Positions 1 through 5,053 of a stretch of 5,053 nt of DNA are shown here, piece after piece. Below the pieces are notes generated by a model. It worked only from the letters and a program-made list of their open reading frames with translations, ran no database searches and was not told the origin of the DNA. The position numbers and the translations under genes were made by a program. Positions within the stretch are counted from its first letter, which is position 1. Every line of letters begins with the position of its first letter. The DNA is from Clostridiales bacterium. Lineage in GTDB: Bacteria; Bacillota; Clostridia; Lachnospirales; Lachnospiraceae. Location of the stretch: the NCBI GenBank assembly GCA_015655565.1, contig JAATEU010000563.1, positions 1-5,053 of the forward strand, in the 5' to 3' direction.

Positions 1-538
1 GCGCCATAGAACTGGGACCAAAGCGAAAGCCCAGTAAAGCAGTCGTATTGTCTGTTATAAGGAGGACTAAAGTAACACCCAGCAGACTGGAGCCAACTAC
101 TGCCATTCCCATAACAGCCCCACCCCGGAAACCCGACATAAAAGCAGGTTTTATGCCTTTCGTGGAAGCTTCTGCAGATTTGATATTAGCTATCGTTGCA
201 ATGCTGATACCAACTTTTCCGGCAATACCGGAAAAAACAGTTCCGAATAAATAAGACACAGCCATCATGATATTAGCTCCCACATTACCGTTCCATACAG
301 GTGAAGGCAGGAAAATAAAAATAATAACAGCTGCTATTGCGCAAAAGCGTGAAAGTGTTTTATACTCTTTTGCTAAAAATGTGTTTGCACCATTCCTTAT
401 CAACTTGCCAACCTCTGCGATACGCTTATTGGAGGAGGGCTGTGATGCTACCCATTTGTAGAGCCATAATGCAGCTCCAAATGCAAGGATAGAAATGATA
501 ATGGAGGCAACTTCAAAGAATACTACATTAAAATCCAA
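1..538 (-). CDS. hppA: Membrane-bound ion-translocating pyrophosphatase, N-terminal part (truncated by window edge)
   Basis: Family: integral membrane pyrophosphatase, which couples PPi hydrolysis to H+ or Na+ export across the cytoplasmic membrane. Seen: a hydrophobic first helix (FFEVASIIISILAFGAAL), then the family-typical cytoplasmic stretch IRNGANTFLAKEYKTL, a second and third helix, and the signature-like GKVGISIATIAN followed by FRGGAVMGM. About 180 residues are present of a family that is usually 650-700 or more. The pyrophosphate-binding Asp motifs and the residues that decide K+ dependence and H+ versus Na+ lie beyond position 1, so the subtype cannot be called. Start: an in-frame ATG at 547-545 sits directly against AGGAG with no spacing and itself forms part of AGGAGATGA, an 8-of-9 match to AGGAGGTGA. 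The in-frame TTG at 538-536 is 9 nt past AGGAG and is preferred. An in-frame TAG at 553-551 rules out any earlier start. Family call is firm; the exact start is less so. Confidence 0.9.
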   Translation of the reverse strand, partial: MDFNVVFFEVASIIISILAFGAALWLYKWVASQPSSNKRIAEVGKLIRNGANTFLAKEYKTLSRFCAIAAVIIFIFLPSPVWNGNVGANIMMAVSYLFGTVFSGIAGKVGISIATIANIKSAEASTKGIKPAFMSGFRGGAVMGMAVVGSSLLGVTLVLLITDNTTALLGFRFGPSSMA

Positions 539-544
539 ATTACT

Positions 545-553
545 CATCTCCTA
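545..553 (-). promoter_or_regulatory. Ribosome binding site of hppA that absorbs the first ATG
   Basis: On the minus strand AGGAGATGA matches the anti-SD partner AGGAGGTGA at 8 of 9 positions. The only upstream ATG in frame (547-545) lies inside this match, leaving zero spacing after AGGAG, which would be poor for initiation. The TTG at 538-536 has normal spacing. This site therefore decides the start in favour of TTG. Confidence 0.5.
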
Positions 554-586
554 TTCATTTATTTTAGCTTTTTAGCCACATAATTG

Positions 587-615
587 ATAGTAACACTTTT
601 ATAATTAATGTTCAA
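587..615 (-). promoter_or_regulatory. Possible weak promoter for hppA
   Basis: On the minus strand TTGAAC (615-610) and TACTAT (592-587) are separated by 17 nt. Each matches the sigma-A consensus at only 4 of 6 positions. The surrounding 570-660 is very AT-rich, so similar matches are expected by chance. It is listed because hppA needs its own promoter after the terminator at 791-831. Confidence 0.25.
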
Positions 616-679
616 TAGTAATGTAATATTTTTATACAAATATAGCAATTTATATAATTCTTAATACTTCGCCCTATAT

Positions 680-701
680 ATATGTAGTAATAACTACGTA
701 T
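680..701. repeat. Short inverted repeat upstream of hppA
   Basis: ATATGTAGT (680-688) and ACTACGTAT (693-701) form a 9-bp inverted repeat around the spacer AATA, with one imperfect pair (T683/G698). It lies in the 539-790 stretch, which otherwise contains no gene I can support. It could be an operator or a leader hairpin if hppA transcription starts further upstream, or chance. Confidence 0.3.
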
Positions 702-790
702 TGATAATCCATTTTCGACATATTTTATGAATTTTCCCTAATATTCGCGTCACAGTTTATATTACCGGTAAAAACCGGCCGTCTTATATT

Positions 791-831
791 AATAAAACAA
801 CCCATCCCTGCGCAATGACAGTGCAGATGGG
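791..831 (-). terminator. Rho-independent terminator of the nanE-rpiR operon
   Basis: On the minus strand CCCAT (831-827) pairs with ATGGG (805-801). An inner CTGC/GCAG stem follows with a GG bulge and a 7-nt loop, then the T-rich tail TTGTTTTATT (800-791). It begins about 40 nt after the stop codon of the rpiR-type gene and separates that operon from hppA. The plus-strand direction has no T tract, so it acts one way. Confidence 0.7.
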
Positions 832-870
832 CTTAGGCCTCCAAACGGATATTCCTCTTAATGACTTTTC

Positions 871-1722
871 CTATAATAATTTAGAAGATATGGATTCGGT
901 GGTTCTTGCCTTATTATCACCGGATTGATTATAGTGCTTGATAAAATATTGCAAATATAAAATATCCAATAAATATAACTGCACAATAGATGTCGAAGAA
1001 GCACCGCCGTCCAGCGGCCCTTCGTTGGAACCGCATAATAAAACAACATCCGCCCGGCTTGTAAGGGCAGTCTTTGAAAATCTTGTTATACAGATGGATT
1101 TACATGCATTTTGTTTTGCAAGTTTGTGTATTTCAATCGTATCCTTTGTGGAACCGGAATAGGAAAAAATAATTGCCAAATCCCTGCTGTAAAGAAGGGA
1201 TGCTGCCATATACTGCATATGGCAGTCGGATACAAACTCCACATTGGGCAGGATTCTCATGAACTTTTGCTTAGCTTCCAAAGCAATGACCCCGGAGGAA
1301 CCCATTCCGAAAAAATGAATTCTTTTAGCAGCGGAGATTAAATCAACTGCCTTTGTTATTGCATCAAAATCCAATACATGATAGGTTTCATTTAAAGCTG
1401 CGATATTGGTGGACAAAGCCTTTTTACATACTGTTTTCACATCATCCTCAAGTTCAATAGTTCCTGCAATTGCGTTATTCGTACCTTTCTTATTGGCAAT
1501 GTCCTGGGCCAGCAGCATTTTAAATTCCTGATAACCGTTTAACTTCAGCACTTTACAGAACCGGAACACGGTTGTATCTCCCACTCCGCACATTTCAGCC
1601 AAATCCGTTATGGAGGTATACAGCACCTTCCGGGGATTCTCAAAAATAAAATTCGCAACCATTTTTTCAGATTTTGTAAATTTTGCGTAACTGCCTTCTA
1701 TCCTGGCAAAAATTCCATTCAT
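871..1722 (-). CDS. RpiR/MurR-family transcriptional regulator (HTH + SIS), probable amino-sugar operon regulator
   Basis: A 283-residue cytoplasmic DNA-binding protein, full length for the family. Residues about 1-75 form the RpiR-type N-terminal domain; the helix-turn-helix is visible in SITDLAEMCGVGDTTVFRFC (about 37-56). Residues about 120-260 form a SIS sugar-phosphate-binding domain, with the two typical glycine/serine turns FFGMGSSG (about 137-144) and FSYSGSTKDT (about 186-195). Family members bind palindromic operators and respond to sugar phosphates. Placed as the second gene after nanE (21-nt gap), it most likely senses GlcNAc-6-P or ManNAc-6-P and controls the divergent nanE and ROK/nagA transcripts; the ligand and whether it represses or activates are inference. 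Start ATG at 1722 has AAGGAG 8 nt upstream. The gene ends with TAG just before the terminator. The family call is secure; NanR is a reasonable functional name but not proven. Confidence 0.9.
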   Translation of the reverse strand: MNGIFARIEGSYAKFTKSEKMVANFIFENPRKVLYTSITDLAEMCGVGDTTVFRFCKVLKLNGYQEFKMLLAQDIANKKGTNNAIAGTIELEDDVKTVCKKALSTNIAALNETYHVLDFDAITKAVDLISAAKRIHFFGMGSSGVIALEAKQKFMRILPNVEFVSDCHMQYMAASLLYSRDLAIIFSYSGSTKDTIEIHKLAKQNACKSICITRFSKTALTSRADVVLLCGSNEGPLDGGASSTSIVQLYLLDILYLQYFIKHYNQSGDNKARTTESISSKLL

Positions 1723-1743
1723 ACCCCTTACTCCTTTTATTTT

Positions 1744-2484
1744 TTACGATGTTATTATTGCTGATACAAACCTCTTTGTTATGTCCATGGGACGTGTTAT
1801 GGCGGTTCCTACAACTGCCGCATAAACCCCGCTGCTTAAAGCAGATTTTAACTGTTCCGGCGTCCAAATCCCCCCTTCTGCAATTACAGGAATACTCACG
1901 GCAGCTGCAAGCTCTTTCATTAATTTAAAATTGGGAAGCTGCATTTCTTTGGTTTCTTTCGTATACCCGCATAAAGTAGTCCCTACCAGGTCAAACCCAA
2001 GCTTTTCAGCATGTACGGCATTCTCTATGGTAGAACAGTCTCCCATGAACAGCATATCCGGATATTTATTTCTGATTTTGCCAATAAATTCATCCAGGCT
2101 AAATCCGTAAGGACGAAGGCGGTTTGTTGCGTCCATGGCTATAATATCCGGATTACTGTCCATAAGAGCATCGACGGCTTCTTCCGTTGGTGTTATATAT
2201 ACTTCACTATCCTCAAAAACCTGTTTATATAAACCGATTACAGGCAAGTTTACAGTCTTTTTTATTTCTTTAATATCTTCCGGAGTATTCGCCCGAATTC
2301 CGCAGGCACCCCCAAGCTGTGCCGCATATGCCATTCTGGACATAATATAGGAACTATAAAGAGGCTCATTGCTCAATGCCTGACATGATACAATCAACCC
2401 GCCTTTTATGCTCTTAAAAACCTCTTTGTTTTTATTCACTGTTATACCCATTGCATACCGCAGACCTGTCTGCGGTACTGCCAT
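1744..2484 (-). CDS. nanE: N-acetylmannosamine-6-phosphate 2-epimerase
   Basis: Converts ManNAc-6-P to GlcNAc-6-P in sialic acid/ManNAc catabolism; a cytoplasmic TIM-barrel enzyme. Numbered from ATG 2484 (246 aa), the motifs are GGLIVSCQAL (Q35), GGACGIRAN (R64), PVIGLYK (K87, the expected catalytic lysine), AMDATNRLRP, GDCST (D149), IAEGG (E203, expected catalytic glutamate) and TAITRP (R231). The order and spacing fit characterised NanE enzymes, so it should be active. The ending TKRFVSAI is typical. The start is unsettled: the frame is open from ATG 2484, but no candidate has a Shine-Dalgarno sequence. ATG 2451 and GTG 2439 are alternatives, and GTG 2439 (MNKNKEVFKSIKGG) fits the usual family N-terminus best. 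The first 15 codons overlap a perfect inverted repeat and a leader reading frame in another phase, so the longest start may be artificial. It is the first gene of the minus-strand operon with the RpiR-type regulator. Confidence 0.93.
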   Translation of the reverse strand: MAVPQTGLRYAMGITVNKNKEVFKSIKGGLIVSCQALSNEPLYSSYIMSRMAYAAQLGGACGIRANTPEDIKEIKKTVNLPVIGLYKQVFEDSEVYITPTEEAVDALMDSNPDIIAMDATNRLRPYGFSLDEFIGKIRNKYPDMLFMGDCSTIENAVHAEKLGFDLVGTTLCGYTKETKEMQLPNFKLMKELAAAVSIPVIAEGGIWTPEQLKSALSSGVYAAVVGTAITRPMDITKRFVSAIITS

Positions 2485-2558
2485 AAATAAATATGGTTGA
2501 AAGAATCGCTTGGCGGCATCCTTTCTTTATTTATATTTTCTTTCAACCTTTCAGACAT
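2442..2558 (-). CDS. Possible 38-codon leader ORF overlapping the nanE start
   Basis: Minus-strand ATG (2558-2556) is preceded by AAAGGGG with 4-nt spacing, a better ribosome binding site than any nanE start has. It encodes 38 residues starting MSERLKENINKERMPPSD and ending GMQWV, then TAA at 2444-2442. I recognise no family. It is out of phase with nanE, runs past ATG 2484 and ATG 2451, and stops 2 nt before GTG 2439, an arrangement that would suit translational coupling. It also spans both arms of the 2495-2548 repeat and all of the 2456-2477 repeat. It could be a regulatory leader peptide, a remnant of a former gene, or a chance frame. No homology evidence is available here. Confidence 0.35.
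   Translation of the reverse strand: MSERLKENINKERMPPSDSFNHIYLWQYRRQVCGMQWV
2456..2477. repeat. Perfect 10-bp inverted repeat at the nanE start
   Basis: TACCGCAGAC (2456-2465) and GTCTGCGGTA (2468-2477) are exact reverse complements around a 2-nt centre. The arms are GC-rich in an AT-rich neighbourhood. They lie between the candidate nanE starts ATG 2484 and ATG 2451. As DNA it has the shape of an operator; as RNA it is a stable hairpin immediately before the later nanE starts. No T tract follows, so it is not a terminator. Confidence 0.55.
2495..2548. repeat. 11-bp perfect inverted repeat in the nanE leader
   Basis: GGTTGAAAGAA (2495-2505) and TTCTTTCAACC (2538-2548) are exact reverse complements separated by 32 nt. 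On the minus-strand transcript this would be a long-range stem directly upstream of ATG 2484, with the loop carrying AAAGGA. Both arms are inside the possible leader ORF. Confidence 0.45.
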
Positions 2559-2559
2559 A

Positions 2560-2574
2560 ATGCCCCTTTGGCAT
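2560..2574 (-). promoter_or_regulatory. Small hairpin over the leader-ORF ribosome binding site
   Basis: ATGCC and GGCAT arms (2560-2564 and 2570-2574) are perfect 5-bp complements around a 5-nt loop. On the minus-strand RNA the AAAGGGG ribosome binding site of the 38-codon frame falls in the loop and 3' arm, so the hairpin could partly mask it. The stem is short and may be accidental. Confidence 0.25.
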
Positions 2575-2615
2575 CTCAAATAATAAGGGAAGAACCTCCA
2601 GATTTACACATCAAA

Positions 2616-2668
2616 TCAATTTCTACTTTATTTTACCCTGATTTCCCTTATTTTACAATAGAAATTGA
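2616..2668. repeat. 10-bp inverted repeat enclosing a 9-bp direct repeat
   Basis: TCAATTTCTA (2616-2625) and TAGAAATTGA (2659-2668) are exact reverse complements. Between them TTATTTTAC occurs twice (2628-2636 and 2648-2656) at a 20-bp period, close to two helical turns. The element lies between the best nanE promoter candidate and the nanE gene. It is a candidate regulator-binding region; the function is not shown by the sequence. Confidence 0.45.
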
Positions 2669-2752
2669 ATTGCTGATTTCTGTCATGTTTTGTAATTTAC
2701 GTCCATACCGGCCTCAAACATCCTTCTCCATGGCATAGATACATTATGAAGG

Positions 2753-2779
2753 ATTATACCAACCAATTCCAACTGTCAT
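2753..2779 (-). promoter_or_regulatory. Probable nanE promoter (extended -10)
   Basis: On the minus strand a perfect TATAAT (2758-2753) is preceded by TGG (2761-2759), giving an extended -10. ATGACA (2779-2774, 5 of 6 to TTGACA) lies 15 nt upstream, a short spacer that an extended -10 can tolerate. The transcript would start near 2746, giving a leader of about 260 nt before ATG 2484. A 7-bp inverted repeat (ATCCTTC 2720-2726, GAAGGAT 2748-2754) overlaps the -10 and start point. Confidence 0.55.
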
Positions 2780-2835
2780 TTTAAAAAACTTACACTTCTT
2801 TCTGTATTAATGCAAATTCTGCCAATTCATTTCTG

Positions 2836-2849
2836 TTAATTTCAATTAA
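2836..2849. promoter_or_regulatory. AT-rich palindrome between the divergent promoters, candidate operator
   Basis: TTAATT (2836-2841) and AATTAA (2844-2849) are perfect 6-bp arms around TC. On the minus strand it reads GAAATTAA within the palindrome, resembling GAAATTGA in the arms of the 2616-2668 element. An RpiR-type regulator encoded next door would need palindromic sites here. Chance occurrence in AT-rich DNA is quite possible. Confidence 0.25.
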
Positions 2850-2892
2850 AATTATTTTTCATATTTCCACGAAAATATTTTTCTTTTTTTAA

Positions 2893-2921
2893 ATCTTATA
2901 TCAAATAAAGTCAACTGTCAA
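2893..2921 (-). promoter_or_regulatory. Second candidate promoter toward nanE
   Basis: On the minus strand a perfect TTGACA (2921-2916) is followed after 17 nt by TAAGAT (2898-2893, 4 of 6). If used, it gives a leader of about 400 nt. It lies about 60-90 bp from the plus-strand -35 of the kinase gene, so a regulator bound here could affect both directions. Confidence 0.4.
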
Positions 2922-2982
2922 CCCGTTTTACTTTAAAATATAGGCCGTATTATTTAAAAATAAAAAATATTTTTATTTTTGC

Positions 2983-3015
2983 TTGATTTTTATATCAGAT
3001 GTACTATACTATAAT
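2983..3015 (+). promoter_or_regulatory. Promoter of the ROK kinase-nagA operon
   Basis: TTGATT (2983-2988) is followed after 16 nt by TATACT (3005-3010, 5 of 6). A perfect TATAAT overlaps its end (3010-3015) but has no good -35 at normal spacing. Transcription would start about 30 nt before the kinase ATG, so this side has a short leader, unlike the nanE side. Confidence 0.55.
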
Positions 3016-3051
3016 TGCAGCATGAAAAGATAGGAATCATAAGGAGACAAA

Positions 3052-3942
3052 ATGAAGGTTTTAGCATTGGACGTTGGAGGCACCGCAATAAAATCAGCAT
3101 TAATTTTGGACGGACAAATCATAAAAGCATCCGAATGCTCCTCTGACGGAAAACTCGGCGGTCCCTATGTGATTGGGAATATCATGAATACCATAGACTC
3201 TTATGAGGATTATGAAGCAATAGGCATCAGTACTGCAGGTCAGGTAGACAGCAACAGGGGATATATAATCTATGCAAATGACAATATTCCAAACTATACG
3301 GGAACACAATTAAGGGATCTTATTCGGAAAAAATATCAAAAGCCTGTTTATGTGGAAAATGATGTGAATGCAGCCGCAATCGGTGAAGGCTGCTACGGCG
3401 CCGGCAGGGGTGAAAACGACTTTCTGTGTCTTACCTATGGTACCGGTATCGGCGGTGCAATCATCATAAATAAAAAGTTATATAAAGGAAGCCGGGGTGT
3501 TGCGGGGGAAATGGGACATATGATTACTCATATTAATGGTTTACAATGCACCTGCGGCAAACAGGGCTGTTACGAACAGTATGCTTCCACCGCCGCCCTT
3601 GTTAAAAAATCCCTGGTTTATAATGAAAAACTGACCGACGGACTGCATATATTTCATGAATTGGAAAACGGCAATACGAAAGTGAAAGATATCGTAGACT
3701 GCTGGATTGCTGAAATTATCTGGGGTTTAATTAACATTATTCATATTTTTAATCCCCCCTGTATCGTATTAGGGGGCGGAATAATGAGGCAAAGCTATCT
3801 GATTCAATCCATAAACTGTAAAATTAAAGACAAAATAATGGATAACTTTAAAAATGTCAGGATTGTTGCAGCCAAACTTGGTAATAATGCTGGAGTTTTC
3901 GGCATGTCGGCTATGGCAGAACAGGCCGCTTTACGTATTTAA
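3052..3942 (+). CDS. nanK: ROK-family sugar kinase, probable N-acetylmannosamine kinase
   Basis: A cytoplasmic ATP-dependent sugar kinase of 296 residues, the usual length for single-domain ROK kinases. Seen: the N-terminal phosphate-binding loop LDVGGTAIK (D7-T11), VENDVNAAAIGE (catalytic Asp about 104), LTYGTGIGGAI (about 127-137), GEMGHM (E153, H156) and the zinc module QCTCGKQGCYEQYAS with Cys at about 166, 168 and 173 joining H156. IVLGGGI near 238-244 is the C-terminal nucleotide-binding element. No HTH domain is present, so it is an enzyme, not a ROK repressor. AAGGAG lies 5 nt before the ATG. Divergent to nanE and 90 nt ahead of nagA, it most likely makes ManNAc-6-P for NanE. ROK substrate specificity cannot be read from these motifs; GlcNAc kinase or glucokinase are the alternatives. 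The ROK family is certain, the nanK name is contextual. Confidence 0.88.
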   Translation: MKVLALDVGGTAIKSALILDGQIIKASECSSDGKLGGPYVIGNIMNTIDSYEDYEAIGISTAGQVDSNRGYIIYANDNIPNYTGTQLRDLIRKKYQKPVYVENDVNAAAIGEGCYGAGRGENDFLCLTYGTGIGGAIIINKKLYKGSRGVAGEMGHMITHINGLQCTCGKQGCYEQYASTAALVKKSLVYNEKLTDGLHIFHELENGNTKVKDIVDCWIAEIIWGLINIIHIFNPPCIVLGGGIMRQSYLIQSINCKIKDKIMDNFKNVRIVAAKLGNNAGVFGMSAMAEQAALRI

Positions 3943-4032
3943 CATGGCCCGGTAACCCCGGATGTACCTGCTTCCATACTGCAGTTTCATCCCGATTTAA
4001 CTGTTGTGTATTGTTTTGAATAGGAGGCAGTT

Positions 4033-5053
4033 ATGATTTATAAAAATGCAGAAGTATTAATTGACGGAAAATTTCAAAAAACAGATATTGAAACTCACAA
4101 CGGGCGTTTTATTTCTATTGGTAAAAGCAGCAATTCCCGGAATTCTTTGGATTGTACCGGTAAATTAATAATACCGGGCTTTATTGAGTTGCACTCCCAT
4201 GGCTGTATCGGATATGACTTTACCACCGCAGATGTGGGTGAAATGGAGCAAATGTGTGATTTCTATGCTAAAAATGGGATTACTTCCATATTAGCAACAA
4301 CTATGACAATTGATTACAGCACATATAAAAGAGCTATGCTGCGTATTAAAGAAGCCATGGGCACCCTGACAAAAGGATGCCGGATTATAGGAATCAACAT
4401 GGAAGGCCCATTTCTTGGAGCCGACAAAAAAGGAGCACATGATATCCGGTATCTGCTGCCTTTAGATGAAGCGAAATATAATGAATTAAATGAACTCTCC
4501 AGAGATAATGTCCGAATCATCAATCTGGATCCAAAGCTTTCAAATTCCATCGGTTTTATACAAAAATACAGCAAATCAAAAATTATATCCCTGGCCCATA
4601 CCAGCTGCGGCTATGATTTGGCCTCAAAAGCAATAAAAGCCGGAGCTACCCATGTAACCCATTTATTTAATGCCATGAACGGATTGCACCATAGGGAACC
4701 CGGTTTAATCGGTGCCGTTTCGGATTTTGATATCCATGCCGAATTAATCTGCGACGGAATACACATTCATCCGTCTGTTATCCGCATGATGTTTAAAGTT
4801 GATTCCGACAAACTTATACTCATATCCGATTCCATGAGTGCAGCCGGATTAGAGGACGGAACCTACGAACTTGGCGGACAAAAGGTATATGTGAAAGATT
4901 CAAAAGCAACTTTGGAGGACGGAACCATTGCCGGTTCCACCACTACTATTTATAAAGCCTTAAAAAATGTTATTCAATATGGTATACCTAAAGAACAGGC
5001 AATTCTCAGTGCGACTTTAATTCCTGCCAAAGCAATTAAGGCTGACCATGAAA
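4033..5053 (+). CDS. nagA: N-acetylglucosamine-6-phosphate deacetylase (C-terminus cut by window edge)
   Basis: Hydrolyses GlcNAc-6-P to glucosamine-6-P and acetate; an amidohydrolase-fold cytoplasmic enzyme. The 340 residues present, of about 380 expected, include KLIIPGFIELHSHG (metal-site H54 and H56), NMEGPFLGADKKGAHD (metal ligand E124), SLAHTSCGYD (H189), ATHVTHLFNAMNGLHHREPG (H210, H220, R221), CDGIHIHP (D241, H244) and LISDSMSAAG (catalytic D266), then LEDGTIAGST. All expected metal and catalytic residues are there. Less usual features are Glu instead of the common Asp in FIDxHxHG, and LDPK where most NagA proteins read LAPE. ATG 4033 follows AGGAGG by 5 nt. It is the second gene after the ROK kinase (90-nt gap, no terminator seen), so probably co-transcribed. 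It consumes the product of NanE, which ties the divergent units into one pathway. The only close alternative is another amidohydrolase, but the EGPF and HLFNAM motifs favour NagA strongly. Confidence 0.95.
   Translation, partial: MIYKNAEVLIDGKFQKTDIETHNGRFISIGKSSNSRNSLDCTGKLIIPGFIELHSHGCIGYDFTTADVGEMEQMCDFYAKNGITSILATTMTIDYSTYKRAMLRIKEAMGTLTKGCRIIGINMEGPFLGADKKGAHDIRYLLPLDEAKYNELNELSRDNVRIINLDPKLSNSIGFIQKYSKSKIISLAHTSCGYDLASKAIKAGATHVTHLFNAMNGLHHREPGLIGAVSDFDIHAELICDGIHIHPSVIRMMFKVDSDKLILISDSMSAAGLEDGTYELGGQKVYVKDSKATLEDGTIAGSTTTIYKALKNVIQYGIPKEQAILSATLIPAKAIKADHE

Noticed and set aside
48..461. Two plus-strand open frames of 60-70 codons antisense to hppA
   Set aside because: They mirror the strongly recognisable pyrophosphatase reading frame on the minus strand and have no ribosome binding sites.
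765..778. CCGGT/ACCGG small palindrome next to the terminator tail
   Set aside because: Stem of 5 bp only, with no T tract beyond it; not supported as a second terminator or an operator.
2493..2738. Plus-strand open frame of 81 codons in the divergent region
   Set aside because: It has no ribosome binding site, lies antisense to the nanE leader and its repeats, and its translation resembles no family I recognise; such frames are expected in AT-rich spacer.
2485..2900. Known riboswitch or T-box in the nanE leader
   Set aside because: No T-box sequence, no glmS-like core and no other class I recognise can be seen; only generic inverted repeats remain.
3408..3423. TGAAAACGACTTTC resembling a CcpA cre site
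   Set aside because: It departs from the cre consensus at several positions in the right half and lies deep inside the kinase gene.
3943..4032. Possible terminator or promoter between the kinase gene and nagA
   Set aside because: Only short CCGG-based pairings and no T run are present, and there is no convincing -35/-10 pair; simple operon spacing is the better reading.
1..5053. CRISPR array, tRNA, insertion sequence or defence system
   Set aside because: No regularly spaced repeats, cloverleaf sequences, transposase motifs or terminal repeats were found; the genes are ordinary metabolic and transport functions.

Overview
The window looks like chromosomal DNA of a low-GC Gram-positive anaerobe, most likely a Clostridia/Lachnospiraceae-type Firmicute. 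The basis is AT-rich intergenic DNA, strong AGGAGG-type ribosome binding sites, a membrane pyrophosphatase, and a Firmicute-style amino-sugar catabolic cluster. The lineage call is inference from style and gene content, not from a marker gene.

Layout, left to right. (1) 1-538, minus strand: the N-terminal third of a membrane-integral, ion-pumping pyrophosphatase (hppA), cut by the left edge. (2) 539-870: intergenic, holding a possible weak hppA promoter, a small inverted repeat, and the rho-independent terminator of the next operon. (3) 871-2484, minus strand: a two-gene operon, nanE (ManNAc-6-phosphate 2-epimerase) followed 21 nt later by an RpiR/MurR-type regulator with an HTH and a SIS sugar-phosphate domain. 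(4) 2485-3051: a long divergent control region with candidate promoters facing both ways. On the nanE side it has an unusually structured leader: several inverted repeats and a possible 38-codon leader reading frame with its own ribosome binding site, running out of frame across the start of nanE. (5) 3052-3942, plus strand: a complete zinc-type ROK sugar kinase, probably ManNAc kinase (nanK). (6) 4033-5053, plus strand: N-acetylglucosamine-6-phosphate deacetylase (nagA), cut by the right edge.

How it works together (inference from established pathways): the ROK kinase phosphorylates ManNAc, NanE converts ManNAc-6-P to GlcNAc-6-P, and NagA deacetylates that to glucosamine-6-P, which enters glycolysis through a deaminase not present here. 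The RpiR protein probably senses one of these sugar phosphates and controls both divergent transcripts. Sialate lyase and a transporter are not in the window. The hppA gene is a separate transcription unit and functionally unrelated.

No CRISPR array, tRNA, rRNA, insertion sequence or defence system is visible. The part most worth a second look is the 2440-2900 leader/operator region of nanE.
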